DNA from: Myxococcota bacterium
Lineage (GTDB): Bacteria > Myxococcota_A > UBA9160 > UBA4427
Assembly: GCA_030748735.1 (NCBI GenBank)
Contig: JASMLK010000136.1
Coordinates: 1 to 64,000, forward strand
DNA: 64,000 bases
Direction of reading: 5' to 3'
This document shows positions 26,394 to 35,771 of this stretch, one piece after another. The notes under the pieces are model-generated. The model worked only from the letters and a program-made list of their open reading frames with translations. It did not search any database and had not been told where the DNA came from. Numbering within the stretch: position 1 is the stretch's first letter; each line of letters opens with the position of its first letter. The translations under genes were made by a program, and so were the position numbers.

Positions 26394-28187
26394 CTAGAGC
26401 GCTTCGGGCGCGATGTCGAAGAGTCCGGTTCCGCCCGCGGTCACTGCGGCTTCGAAACCGAACGCCTGTGGCAACAACTGGGCGATGTAGAAGCGCGCGA
26501 GCGTGATGCGGTTGTTGAGGAATTCATCGTTCCACTCCCCAGACTTTTCGTCCACCGCCGCAATCGCCTGCTCAGCCAGTGAAGCAGCGCCGGCTACCGC
26601 ACCGAAGAGGTTTAGATAGGGCGTCGAACCTGCAGCGACTTCGCGTGGCTCGACCCCCATGCGGTCCTGCAACCATGCGGTCGACCTCGCGAGGGTCTCG
26701 ATCCCATTTCGCATGCCCTCGGCCATTTCCTTGGTCTCGCTGCGCGCTTCGAGCTCGCCCGCGAGCGCCCGGAGACTGTCGAGGTAGGTGCTGACCACCG
26801 AACCGTCGCCGAGCCGGAGCTTGCGCATCGTGAGGTCGGTGGCCTGGATGCCGTTGGTTCCTTCGTAGATCGGGGCGATTCGCGCATCGCGATAGTGCTG
26901 TGCAACGCCGGTCTCTTCGACGAAGCCGACGCCACCGTGCACCTGGATCGCCAGGGATGTCACTTCCACCCCCATGTCCGACAGCCACGCCTTCACGACC
27001 GGTGTGATCAGCGCGAGGCGCGCTTCGGCCTCGAGGCGTTCGGCGGCGTCGGCGTGGTGGGCCGCGATGTCCGCGTCCGCCGCCGAGGCGTAGAGCATGC
27101 CGCGCATGGCTTCGATCCTGGCCTTCATCGTCATCAGCATGCGGCGCACGTCGGGGTGTTCGATGATCGTCGAGTCTTCGCCCGGCCCGAGGTTGTCGCC
27201 GATGGCGCGACCCTGGACGCGTTCGCGCGCGTATTCCAGCGCTTGCTGGTAGGCGCGTTCCGAAATCGCGAGCCCCTGGTTGCCGACGAAGATCCGCTCG
27301 CGGTTCATCATCGTGAACATGCAGAAGAGGCCCTGGTTTTCCTCGCCGATCAACCAGCCCACCGTGGGTTCGTCTTCGCCGTACGACAAGACGCAGGTGG
27401 GGCTCACGCGGATGCCCATCTTGTGTTCGAGGGACACGGTCTTGATGCCGTTGCTCGGACCGGGGCTTCCGTCGGGGTTCAGCAGGCGCTTCGGGGCGAG
27501 AAAGAGGGAAATGCCGCGACTGCCGGCCGGGGCGTCGGGCGTGCGGGCCAGCACGAGGTGGACGACGTTGTCCGTGAGGTTGTGATCCCCGAAGCTGATG
27601 AAGATCTTCTGCCCCTTGATGTGGTAGCTGCCGTCGCCCTGGGGTTCCGCGGTGCAGCGCAGGCGTCCGAGGTCACTGCCCGCCTGTGCTTCGGTGAGGT
27701 CCATGCTGCCCGTCCACTCCCCACTGATCACCTTGCCGAGGTAGAGGGCCTTGAGTTCGTCGCTCGCGTGAGCCTCCATCGCGTGGATGGCGCCGTCCGA
27801 CAGGCCGGTGGCCATCGCGAAGCCCATGTTCGAAGCGCCGAACATCTCGAGCATCACGGTGCCGATCGCGAAGGGAAGGGCCGCGCCCCCATACTCCTCG
27901 GGGGCCGACACGCGGTTCCAGCCGGCCTCGATCAGCGCTTCGTACGCCTCGCGATAACCGTCGGGCAACACCACGTCGCCGTCGCGCAAGATCGCACCCT
28001 GCTCGTCGCCCACGCGGTTGGTGGGGGAGATCACGTCGGTCATGAAGCGAGCGGCTTCACTCATCAGGTCGCGCACCATCTCGGGGTCGAGGTGTTCGAA
28101 CGCGGGGATCCTGGCAAGCTCGTCGATGTGGGCGGAGTGCTTCAAGCCGAAGCAGATGTCGTCGATGGGCGGAGCGAATTCGTTCAC
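26394..28187 (-). CDS. Acyl-CoA dehydrogenase, long (~600-residue) class
   Basis: 597 residues. A flavin enzyme making the alpha-beta double bond of an acyl-CoA. The flavin/substrate motif is GSMDLTEAQAGSDLGRLRC, the central helices include EHKMGIRVSPTC, and the catalytic Glu is in IAPIYEGTNGIQATDL. N- and C-terminal extensions give the ~600-residue form seen in DmdC (methylmercaptopropionyl-CoA dehydrogenase) and related FadE proteins, so DmdC-like substrates are one possibility. It precedes the PPOX gene in the same direction. Confidence 0.92.
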   Translation of the reverse strand: MNEFAPPIDDICFGLKHSAHIDELARIPAFEHLDPEMVRDLMSEAARFMTDVISPTNRVGDEQGAILRDGDVVLPDGYREAYEALIEAGWNRVSAPEEYGGAALPFAIGTVMLEMFGASNMGFAMATGLSDGAIHAMEAHASDELKALYLGKVISGEWTGSMDLTEAQAGSDLGRLRCTAEPQGDGSYHIKGQKIFISFGDHNLTDNVVHLVLARTPDAPAGSRGISLFLAPKRLLNPDGSPGPSNGIKTVSLEHKMGIRVSPTCVLSYGEDEPTVGWLIGEENQGLFCMFTMMNRERIFVGNQGLAISERAYQQALEYARERVQGRAIGDNLGPGEDSTIIEHPDVRRMLMTMKARIEAMRGMLYASAADADIAAHHADAAERLEAEARLALITPVVKAWLSDMGVEVTSLAIQVHGGVGFVEETGVAQHYRDARIAPIYEGTNGIQATDLTMRKLRLGDGSVVSTYLDSLRALAGELEARSETKEMAEGMRNGIETLARSTAWLQDRMGVEPREVAAGSTPYLNLFGAVAGAASLAEQAIAAVDEKSGEWNDEFLNNRITLARFYIAQLLPQAFGFEAAVTAGGTGLFDIAPEAL

Positions 28188-28435
28188 GGCGGTGGCCTTT
28201 CGGTGGGTGGTGCGCGAGCGCAGTGGCGGGGCGCGGGCGTCTTCAGGCGGGTGATGCCGGTGTCGCGTGGCGGCCCAACATAGCTCGCGAACGACCGGTG
28301 CGGGATCGCAGGGGCAGGTCGCAGCGTGATCGGGTTGCAGAGCGTGGTGCCGTGCGTCGTTGAATGAACTGACCCGAAGTCGGGTTCGATCTCGCGCATG
28401 ACACGGGTATCATGCGCGTCGGACAGGACGGGTGA

Positions 28436-29869
28436 ATGTCGATTCACGATGAAGAAGAACAGCAAGCAGTGCGCAAGAACGACGACCCGGAGTCATCCGG
28501 GGGCAAAGCTCCGAACACGCGTTCGTTGCGCCGCACACTCGTGTACGTGCTGGCCACCTTCTTCGTGCTCGTCCTGGTCATCGAAGCGATCGGTCTCGTT
28601 GCGTTCGCGGTGACCGCGGGTCGCATGTTCGACTACGACGTCGTGCAGAAGGCCCGCGAAGACGTGCGCGACGAGCGTCTGCCGTCGCTCATCGATCGCC
28701 CCGATCGCGGTCCCGTGCCGCATTGGCAGGTGCTGCATCCCTACCTGGGCTTCGTTCTGCATCCGTCGCCGGAAGAAGACAGCAGCAACGAGTACGGCTT
28801 CATCGGCACGCTCCCTCCCTTCGCGATTGGCTCGCTCGAACGGGCCGGGCAGGCGAGGTCCGAAGTCATCGTCGCGGTCTTCGGCGGGTCCGTTGCCCAA
28901 CGCATGGCCCACAACGCAGGTGATGTCCTGGCGAGCGAACTCGCGGGAAGCGCCTGCTTCGAAGGGCGCGACGTGCGAGTCGCGAACCTGGCCCTACCCG
29001 GCGTGAAGCAGCCACAACAGTTGATGACCCTCGAGTACTTTCTCAGCATCGGCGCCGCAATCGATGTCGTGATCAGTCTCGATGGTTTCAACGAGGTTGC
29101 GCTTCCGATCGCCGAGAACCTCGCCCACGAAGTGAACCCCTTCTATCCGCGAAACTGGAAGTTCCATGTCGCGGGCTTGCAGGACATTCCCACGATGCGA
29201 CGGATCGGCGTGATCGAGTTCTGGCGCGAAACGCGCAAGGGACTCGCTCGCGGTTTCTCGACACCACCCCTGCGGTGGTCCGTCATGGCCAATACCGTCT
29301 GGTGGTTGGTCGACCAGGCCATCGAGCGCCATGTGACGATGGGGATGCTCGACATCACGCTCGCCCAGGCTGAAGGCAGCAAGAGCGTGGGCGGCTACCT
29401 GAGACGGGGCCCCTCGCGCACGTATGCGAACGAGGTGGAGCACTACCGCGACCTCGTGGCCGTCTGGGAACGCTCGACCCATCTGCTCGCGCAGGCGAGC
29501 GGGGCGGCGGGGATCGCGTCGTTCCACTTCCTGCAACCCAATCAACGCGTGCCGGACAGCAAGGTCTTCACCGAGGAAGAACGTCGCGTCGCGCTTCCAC
29601 GCCGACAGGCCTACGACGTTCCTGCGCGCAAGGGGTATCCGGAATTGATCGCGGCCGCGGCACGCATGCGCGATGCGGGGCTTCCCTTCCACGACTTGAC
29701 GATGGTCTTCGCGGACACTCCCGAGCAGGTGTACGTCGATGGCTGTTGTCACGTCAATCCAGTTGGCTCGGAGATCCTTGCGCGCGCCATCGCCGATGCG
29801 GTGAAGCAGGACTTCGCCTCGGGCCGCGCTTGTCCCGGCTATGTCCCCGTTGGAGCAAAACCGCAATAG
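28436..29869 (+). CDS. Membrane-anchored SGNH-hydrolase-like protein
   Basis: 477 residues with one N-terminal membrane segment (TLVYVLATFFVLVLVIEAIGLVAF would be residues ~33-57). The periplasmic part has an SGNH-like arrangement: VAVFGGSVAQ at the nucleophile block, VISLDGFNEVA at the Asn block and VDGCCHVNPVGSEILA at the His block. Comparable proteins accompany envelope polysaccharide genes; the activity is unknown. It ends 39 bp before the TRAP operon on the same strand and might be co-transcribed with it. Confidence 0.72.
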   Translation: MSIHDEEEQQAVRKNDDPESSGGKAPNTRSLRRTLVYVLATFFVLVLVIEAIGLVAFAVTAGRMFDYDVVQKAREDVRDERLPSLIDRPDRGPVPHWQVLHPYLGFVLHPSPEEDSSNEYGFIGTLPPFAIGSLERAGQARSEVIVAVFGGSVAQRMAHNAGDVLASELAGSACFEGRDVRVANLALPGVKQPQQLMTLEYFLSIGAAIDVVISLDGFNEVALPIAENLAHEVNPFYPRNWKFHVAGLQDIPTMRRIGVIEFWRETRKGLARGFSTPPLRWSVMANTVWWLVDQAIERHVTMGMLDITLAQAEGSKSVGGYLRRGPSRTYANEVEHYRDLVAVWERSTHLLAQASGAAGIASFHFLQPNQRVPDSKVFTEEERRVALPRRQAYDVPARKGYPELIAAAARMRDAGLPFHDLTMVFADTPEQVYVDGCCHVNPVGSEILARAIADAVKQDFASGRACPGYVPVGAKPQ

Positions 29870-29908
29870 TGGGTGTGAATGTGACGCGAAATGCGAGAAG
29901 GGGAGGAC

Positions 29909-31042
29909 ATGGTCGACGTGGGTGAATCGCGATCGCGCGGTGGACTCAGCAACCGCGCGGCACTCGTGGCCGTGATCGTCGCGTTTGCGGTCGGTGTGAT
30001 CGGCTCGCTGGCCTTGCGCCCGGCGGCCGGTCGCAACGAAGCAGGCGAGGGCCCGAGCCGTGCAAAGCAGGTGACGTGGAAGCTCCCCGTCGCATTCGGA
30101 ACGCAGCTTCCGGCCCTCGGCGACAACGCGCTCTATCTCGCCGAGCGAGTCGCCGCGACGAGCGACGGTTCTCTCTTGCTCGAGGTCTTCGAACCCGGTG
30201 CCGTGGTTCCGCCCTTCAGCATCGTCGAGGCCGTGAAGGAGGGGAAGGTCTCCGCGGGCTATACGTGGCTGGGTTACGACCAGGGCACGATTCCCGCGTC
30301 CGTGTTGTTCGGTGCCGTCCCCTTCGGCATGGAGCCCTGGGAGTACACGGCGTGGTGGTACTACGGCGGCGGTCGGGTCCTGGGCGAAGAGGTCTATGGC
30401 GAACTCGGCGTGCGTCCCATCTACTGCGGTGTGATCGGGCCGGAATCGGCGGGCTGGTTTCGTGACGAGATCGAGAGCCTCGACGACATTCGTGGTTTGA
30501 AGATCCGCTTCGCGGGTCTGGGCGGCATGGTGATGCAGTCGCTCGGCGCTTCGGTCACGATGCTTCCCGGCGGTGAGATCTTCCAGGCCCTGGAAAAAGG
30601 GGCGATCGATGCGACCGAGTTTTCGATGCCGGCCATCGACGAACGTCTCGGCTTCAACCGCGTGGTGTCGTTCAACTACTTTCCGGGTTGGCACCAGCCG
30701 TTTACGGCGTTTCACCTGGTCGTGAACCGCGATGACTATGAAACGTTGGTACCCGCTCAGCAGGCTGTCCTCGAAACGAGTTGTTCGGCGGCGGTGGTGA
30801 ACAGCCTGGCGAAGGGCGAAGCGTTGCAGGGAGCGGTTCTGGCGGGCTTCGAAGAGAAGGGCGTCCACACCCGCAGCCTCCCCCTCGACGTGCTGCGTGA
30901 GCTCGAGAAGACGAGCGAGCAGATCATCTCGCAACAACGGGACGAGGACGACCTGTTCAGACGCGTGCACGATTCGCAGCGCAGCTTCATGGAGCAATAT
31001 GCGCGTTGGAAGCGGCTGGGTTTTCTGCCGCGGGACTTCTAG
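29909..31042 (+). CDS. dctP: TRAP transporter solute-binding protein (DctP/TakP type)
   Basis: 377 residues from ATG 29909 (GAAGGGGAGG upstream); an ATG six codons earlier lacks a Shine-Dalgarno. A single hydrophobic segment (ALVAVIVAFAVGVIGSLAL) acts as signal or anchor. The TRAP pattern is clear: TWKLPVAFGTQLPALGDNA, the IRGLKIRFAGLGGMVMQSLGA block with the arginine that holds the carboxylate, and LEKGAIDATEFSMPAIDE. It captures an organic acid for the DctQM permease encoded next. The AIDATEF/P region resembles the alpha-keto-acid (TakP) branch; the ligand is not certain. Confidence 0.92.
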   Translation: MVDVGESRSRGGLSNRAALVAVIVAFAVGVIGSLALRPAAGRNEAGEGPSRAKQVTWKLPVAFGTQLPALGDNALYLAERVAATSDGSLLLEVFEPGAVVPPFSIVEAVKEGKVSAGYTWLGYDQGTIPASVLFGAVPFGMEPWEYTAWWYYGGGRVLGEEVYGELGVRPIYCGVIGPESAGWFRDEIESLDDIRGLKIRFAGLGGMVMQSLGASVTMLPGGEIFQALEKGAIDATEFSMPAIDERLGFNRVVSFNYFPGWHQPFTAFHLVVNRDDYETLVPAQQAVLETSCSAAVVNSLAKGEALQGAVLAGFEEKGVHTRSLPLDVLRELEKTSEQIISQQRDEDDLFRRVHDSQRSFMEQYARWKRLGFLPRDF

Positions 31043-31047
31043 GCCAG

Positions 31048-31614
31048 ATGTCCACGGGTCGCCGCGCACTCGAAGCCCAGCTCCCGCACACACGGTTGTC
31101 GCGACGGCTCGATTCTCTGGTGACGCGGATCGGGGACGCAGTTTCGTGGCTCTGGATCGTCCTGCTCGCAACGATCGTGACGAACGTGGTGATGCGGTAC
31201 GTGTTCGGCGAGGGGCGGATCGAATTCGAAGAGCTGCAGTGGCATCTCTACGCGATCGGCTTCCTCAGTGCGCTTTCGTATGGCGTCGTGACTGACGATC
31301 ACGTGCGGGTCGACTTCGCGCGCGCGCGGATGGACGTGCGGGTGCAGGCGTGGGTCGAGCTCTACGGGATCCTGCTGCTGCTCTTTCCGTTCGTGGTCCT
31401 GGTGCTCCATTACGCGGTGCCTTTCATCGCCTACTCGTGGCAGACGGGAGAGGTGTCCCAGGCTCCGGGCGGGCTTCCCTACCGCTGGTTCATCAAGGGT
31501 GTCTTGTTCGCAGGCTTCGCGTTGCTGGGGCTCTCGGCGTGGTCGCGCCTGTGCAGGGTGTGGAGCTTTCTCTTCGGGACGCCGCCTGCCTTGCCGGAGG
31601 ACGAGAGCCCGTGA
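31048..31614 (+). CDS. dctQ: TRAP transporter small permease subunit
   Basis: 188 residues with four membrane helices and the DctQ hallmark IEFEELQWHLYAIGFLSALSYG, DDHVRVDF. It begins 5 bp after the dctP stop and its TGA overlaps the GTG of dctM, as expected for a TRAP operon. A large loop between helices 3 and 4 (SQAPGGLPYRWFIKG) is typical. Confidence 0.92.
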   Translation: MSTGRRALEAQLPHTRLSRRLDSLVTRIGDAVSWLWIVLLATIVTNVVMRYVFGEGRIEFEELQWHLYAIGFLSALSYGVVTDDHVRVDFARARMDVRVQAWVELYGILLLLFPFVVLVLHYAVPFIAYSWQTGEVSQAPGGLPYRWFIKGVLFAGFALLGLSAWSRLCRVWSFLFGTPPALPEDESP

Positions 31615-32975
31615 GCTTCAGCGACGGTCTCGTGGTCGCGATGTTCGCGTCCTTCGTGCTCTTGATCTTTACCGGCTATCCGGTCGCCTGGGTGCTCGGC
31701 GGCCTCGCGGTCTTCTTCACGGCGATTGCCGTGATTGCCGAGGTCGATTTCGGGGTCGCGACGGGGGCGGACTGGGCGTACGCCTCGCTTTCCGTCGACC
31801 GCATCTGGGACCTGATGAACAACTGGGTCCTGGTCGCGCTTCCCATGTTCATCTTCATGGGGCTGATGCTCGATCGCTCGGGTGTCGCGACCGACCTGAT
31901 GACCAACTTCGCAAGGCTCTTTGGTCGCGTGCGCGGCGGGCTCGCGGTCACCGTCACGGTGATCGGTGTTCTGCTCGCGGCCTCGACCGGAATCATCGGT
32001 GCGTCGGTCGTTCTCCTCACGCTGCTCGGTCTGCCCATCATGTTGGAGCGCGGCTATCGCGCCGAGCTCGCCGCCGGTACGGTGGCCGCGGTCGGCACCC
32101 TCGGCATCCTGATCCCGCCGAGCATCATGTTGGTCATGATGGCCGACCGGCTCGCGATTTCGGTTGGCGATCTCTTTCTCGGTGCGCTGGTACCCGGGGT
32201 GATGCTGGGCGTGCTCTACGTGATCTACATCCTGGGCTACGCAGCGCTGCGCCCCAAGGCCGCGCCACTGGGCGACGACGTCGAAGTGATCGACGCGTCG
32301 GTCGTGGTCGGCGTCATGAAGGCCGTGGCACCCGCTCTCGGGCTCGTGGTGGCCGTGCTCGGAAGCATCTTCTTCGGGATCGCGACGCCCACCGAAGCGT
32401 CCGGCGTCGGTGCTCTCGGAGCGAGTCTGCTGGCCTGGGGCAAGGGGAGGCTCGATCGCGAGGTTCTCCGTGAAGTCCTGCGCGCGACGAGCAAGACCAC
32501 CGGGTTCATCTTCGCCATCCTGATCGCCGCCACCGCCTACTCTCTCGTGCTTCGGGGACTCGGCGGTGATGCCTTCATCTCCCAGGCGCTGCTCGGGCTT
32601 CCCTTCGGCCCGGAAGGAATCGTGCTGACGATTCTCTTGTTCACCTTCTTGCTGGGCTTCTTCCTCGATTGGATCGAGATCACCTTGATCGTGCTGCCGC
32701 TGGTGGCTCCGGTCGTGACCGAGTTGGGCTTTGACATCGTGTGGTTCACGGTGCTGTTCGCGGTCTGTCTGCAGACCTCGTTCTTGACTCCGCCGGTGGG
32801 CTTCGCGCTCTTCTATCTGAAAGGGGTCGCGCCACCCGAGGTGCGCCTATCGACGATCTATCGCGGCGTGCTGCCGTTCATCGTGCTGCAGCTGATCGGC
32901 CTGATGTTGATCTTCCGTTGGCCCGCGATCGCGCTGTGGCTGCCGAGCATTTCGTATGGTGGGGCGCCGAGGTAG
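31611..32975 (+). CDS. dctM: TRAP transporter large permease subunit
   Basis: 454 residues from GTG 31611, overlapping the dctQ stop by 4 bp. About 12-13 membrane helices. Family blocks are ALPMFIFMGLMLDRSGVA, AASTGIIGASVVLLTLLGLP, GTLGILIPPSIMLVM, GIATPTEASGVGALGA, and FLLGFFLDWIEITLIVLPL near the C-terminus. It forms the sodium-driven transport channel for the ligand bound by DctP. The dehydrogenase follows 33 bp downstream and may act on the imported substrate. Confidence 0.95.
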   Translation: MSFSDGLVVAMFASFVLLIFTGYPVAWVLGGLAVFFTAIAVIAEVDFGVATGADWAYASLSVDRIWDLMNNWVLVALPMFIFMGLMLDRSGVATDLMTNFARLFGRVRGGLAVTVTVIGVLLAASTGIIGASVVLLTLLGLPIMLERGYRAELAAGTVAAVGTLGILIPPSIMLVMMADRLAISVGDLFLGALVPGVMLGVLYVIYILGYAALRPKAAPLGDDVEVIDASVVVGVMKAVAPALGLVVAVLGSIFFGIATPTEASGVGALGASLLAWGKGRLDREVLREVLRATSKTTGFIFAILIAATAYSLVLRGLGGDAFISQALLGLPFGPEGIVLTILLFTFLLGFFLDWIEITLIVLPLVAPVVTELGFDIVWFTVLFAVCLQTSFLTPPVGFALFYLKGVAPPEVRLSTIYRGVLPFIVLQLIGLMLIFRWPAIALWLPSISYGGAPR

Positions 32976-33008
32976 GGTTGGGCGCCAGGCCGAGATCAGG
33001 AGAATGCG

Positions 33009-33944
33009 ATGCGAGCCGTTCGCTGCTGTGACACGAAGATCCAGGTCACCGATGTGCCCGAACCCAAGGGAGATGGGGTTCGCGTGCACGTCAAGTCCGC
33101 GAGCATCTGTGGCTCGGATCTCCACCTGCTCTCGTACGGCATCCCGCTCCCCCACACCCTCGGCCACGAATTCGCCGGGGTCCTGGACGATGGCCGTGCT
33201 GTCGCGATCGAGCCGCTGCGCCCCTGTGGCGAATGCGATCTCTGCCAGTCGGACGACTACAACCTGTGTCGCCTGGGGGCCGGGATCATCATGGGCGTGG
33301 GCAGCGACGGTGGGATGACGGATCAGGTCATCGTGCCCGAGCGTTGCGTCGTTCCGATCCCCGACGGTCTACCGGTGCGGAGTGCCTGCCTGGTGGAACC
33401 GATCGCGATCGCCGTGCACGGGGTCCGCCTCGGCGGGGTGGGCGAGGGCGACCGGGTGAGCATCATCGGTGGCGGTTCGATCGGTCTTGCCGCGACCGCC
33501 GCGTGCCGCGCACTCGGCGCTGAAGTCGCGATGCACGCCCGGCATCCCCATCAGGTCGAAGCCGCGCGCAACCTCGGGGCCATCGGCCCCGGCGGTGAGA
33601 GCCCCTTCGTGATCGACTGCGCGGGGACCAACGAGTCGATCGCCCAGGCGATGGAACTATGTCGCCCGGGCGGCCGCGTGATCCTGCTCGCGACCTACTG
33701 GGACGGGATGACGATCCCCGCGATGGTGATGTGCCTGAAGGAAATCCAGGTCATCCCTTCGAGTCTCTACAACCACCAGCACACACCGTCCGACTTCGAG
33801 TTCGCGTCCGACATGCTCGCGCGCAACTCGGACATCGCCGAAGTGCTCGTTACGCACCGTCTGCCGTTGGACGACGCAGCACGCGCCTTCGAAATCGCAG
33901 CCGACCGGAAGGCCGGCGCGATCAAGGTCGTGCTCGAAGTCTGA
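33009..33944 (+). CDS. Zinc-dependent alcohol/polyol dehydrogenase (MDR superfamily)
   Basis: 311 residues, shorter than the usual ~345. Catalytic zinc ligands are SICGSD and LGHEFAG; the structural zinc lobe has four cysteines in RPCGECDLCQSDDYNLC; the Rossmann motif is VSIIGGGSIGLAA. It oxidises an alcohol or polyol with NAD(P). AGGAG lies before the ATG. Position right after the TRAP operon suggests linked catabolism of the imported compound (inference). Confidence 0.9.
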   Translation: MRAVRCCDTKIQVTDVPEPKGDGVRVHVKSASICGSDLHLLSYGIPLPHTLGHEFAGVLDDGRAVAIEPLRPCGECDLCQSDDYNLCRLGAGIIMGVGSDGGMTDQVIVPERCVVPIPDGLPVRSACLVEPIAIAVHGVRLGGVGEGDRVSIIGGGSIGLAATAACRALGAEVAMHARHPHQVEAARNLGAIGPGGESPFVIDCAGTNESIAQAMELCRPGGRVILLATYWDGMTIPAMVMCLKEIQVIPSSLYNHQHTPSDFEFASDMLARNSDIAEVLVTHRLPLDDAARAFEIAADRKAGAIKVVLEV

Positions 33945-33952
33945 GCGGCGGT

Positions 33953-34681
33953 TCAGCCCTTCTTCAGGGCCTCATCGATCAAGCGCTTGAAGGAACTGAT
34001 CGGCTGCGCACCGGACAGGTACCGGCCGTTGATGAAGAAGGCCGGCGTCCCCGACACCCCGAGGCTCTGCGCCTGGGCGAGATCGCCGTCGATGCGCGTA
34101 CGCAGGGCTTTCGACGCGAGGTCCTTCTTGTACTTTTCGACGTCGAGACCCAGTTCCTTCGCATAGCGTTCGAATGTCGCTTCGCTCAGGTCACGCTGGT
34201 TCTTGAAGATCGTGTCGTGCATCTCCCAGAACTTGCCCTGCATGAGGGCCGCTTCGGCAGCTGCGTGGGCAGCGGGTGCTTTTTTGTGAAACGACAGGGG
34301 CATGTGCTTGAACACCACGCGCAGGTCGTTGGGGTATTCCTTGAGAAGGCTCTCGAGGGTCGGACCGACCCTCCCGCAGTAAGGTCACTGGAAGTCGGAA
34401 AATTCGACGATCGTGACCTTCGCGTTCTTCGGTCCCTTGAAGGGCGCGTTTCCAACCGCAACCTGATAGACCTTGTTGGGGTCCGGGCGGCCGGGGCGCG
34501 CGCTCGGCGTGGGCGCCGACGGGGCACTCGGTTGGCCCGCCTTGATGGAGTTGAACGCGACCTCGAATTGGCCACTCGCGCGATCGATCGAACTCGAGAG
34601 CAGATACGCACTGCCCAGAATCGCGATGCCCAATACGACGGCGGCGCCGATCAGGGCGATGCCGGAAGAATTCTCTTGCAC
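33953..34681 (-). CDS. Membrane-anchored DsbA-like selenoprotein (in-frame UGA = Sec99)
   Basis: Read through the TGA at 34387-34385 this is one 242-residue thioredoxin-fold oxidoreductase. Start GTG 34681 has GGAG 9 bp upstream. A membrane helix (GIALIGAAVVLGIAILGSAYLL) and a Pro/Ser/Ala linker precede AKVTIVEFSDFQ-U-PYCGRVGP, where DsbA-family proteins have FSDFQCPYC. UGA therefore replaces the nucleophilic Cys of CxxC, giving U-P-Y-C. After the UGA the same frame carries the DsbA helical insert (AAHAAAEAALMQGKFWEMHD) and the cis-Pro loop GVSGTPAFFING. Likely role: disulfide exchange or peroxide reduction on the outer face of the inner membrane. A 7-bp hairpin with loop GGTCC starts 12 nt after the UGA. 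It ends head-on to the dehydrogenase gene 8 bp away and is divergent from rsmE. Confidence 0.93.
34355..34384 (-). promoter_or_regulatory. Predicted bacterial SECIS element of the DsbA-like selenoprotein
   Basis: On the minus strand, GAGGGTC (34373-34367) pairs perfectly with GACCCTC (34361-34355) around loop GGTCC. The loop starts 19 nt after the UGA and is G-rich at its first two positions, closely like the GGUCU apical loop of the E. coli formate dehydrogenase SECIS. This supports selenocysteine rather than a frameshift or nonsense mutation. Confidence 0.85.
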
Positions 34682-34854
34682 GATCGATTCTCCAATGAAT
34701 TTCGGATTCCGAGTTTCGAGATCCAGGTTTGCAGTGACGTGCTGCCCCACGAAGCGGGGGGAGCCTAACGATTCTCCGCGCGGGATGAAAGCGAAGGCCC
34801 CCAGCGTTCCTGGTAGGCGAAGGTTCGGATCGGACGAATGAGCAGAGAGCTTCA

Positions 34855-35580
34855 ATGAACCTGATTCTTTTATTCGAATCGGATTTCTCGACGCCGCTGG
34901 ACGCCACCGGTTGCGGGCGCGTGAGTCTCAGCGGACGTCGTGCGGCATATGTGCAATCGATCCACCGGGCGGGGCCGGGGGACGAGCTGCAGGTCGGCGT
35001 CCTGAACGGCCGCATCGGCCGGGGTGAGATCCTGGCCGTGGAAGACGACCGGGTCGACCTCACCGTGCGTCTCGAACGAGATCCGCCCGCAGCCCTGCCG
35101 CTCAACCTGGTTCTCGCCCTGCCGCGTCCCCTGGTCCTCAAGCGGGTGCTGATCGCCGCAACCTCGCTTGGCTGCAAGCGGATCTTCCTCATCCAGTCGC
35201 GGCGGGTCGAGCGCAGCTTCTGGAACAGCAAGGTGTTGCGTAATGGCCAGCTCGACGAACCGCTGATTCTCGGTCTCGAACAAGCGGTCGACACGGTGAT
35301 GCCGAGCGTCGAGTTGCGCACGCGCTTCAAGCCGTTCGTCGAGGACGAACTGCCCGGCTTGATCGGAGAAGGGCAAGCGTTCGTCGCGCACCCCGGCGCC
35401 CAACGCCCTTGTCCGCGTGATCTCGCTTCGCAGACGACGCTCGTGATCGGACCGGAAGGCGGCTTCATTCCCTATGAATTCGAACGCCTCGATCAAGCGG
35501 GTTGTACGGGCATTGCGCTAGGAGAAAGGATCCTGCGCATCGAAACCGCACTCCCGGTGCTTCTCGCAAAGATGTTCTGA
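34855..35580 (+). CDS. rsmE: 16S rRNA (uracil1498-N3)-methyltransferase
   Basis: 241 residues, the usual length. A SPOUT-class enzyme methylating U1498 of 16S rRNA with S-adenosylmethionine. Motifs: the N-terminal PUA-like part (HRAGPGDELQVGVLNG), KRVLIAATSLGCKRIFLIQS, VIGPEGGFIPYEFE and the C-terminal knot ALGERILRIETA. Divergent from the DsbA-like selenoprotein; ~170 bp of shared upstream sequence. Confidence 0.94.
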   Translation: MNLILLFESDFSTPLDATGCGRVSLSGRRAAYVQSIHRAGPGDELQVGVLNGRIGRGEILAVEDDRVDLTVRLERDPPAALPLNLVLALPRPLVLKRVLIAATSLGCKRIFLIQSRRVERSFWNSKVLRNGQLDEPLILGLEQAVDTVMPSVELRTRFKPFVEDELPGLIGEGQAFVAHPGAQRPCPRDLASQTTLVIGPEGGFIPYEFERLDQAGCTGIALGERILRIETALPVLLAKMF

Positions 35581-35771
35581 CCGTCGATCGCACGATTACG
35601 TTTGAGAGGGCCCCAGGCAACTACCCAAAATCAAATTGGTGGTTGTGCCGGATCCAAGAGACGGCGCGCATGTGATAGTTTGCGCGCCGCTAGACGCAGC
35701 AGCACCTGCCGCCCTGTACGCATCGAACCTCGCGTTTTCAACGCCCCATACGGAAGCACGAAAGAAAACGA

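Noticed and set aside
34385-34855. A truncated DsbA-like pseudogene ending at TGA
   Set aside because: The frame continues intact for the whole thioredoxin fold, the TGA replaces the first active-site Cys, and a SECIS-like stem follows.
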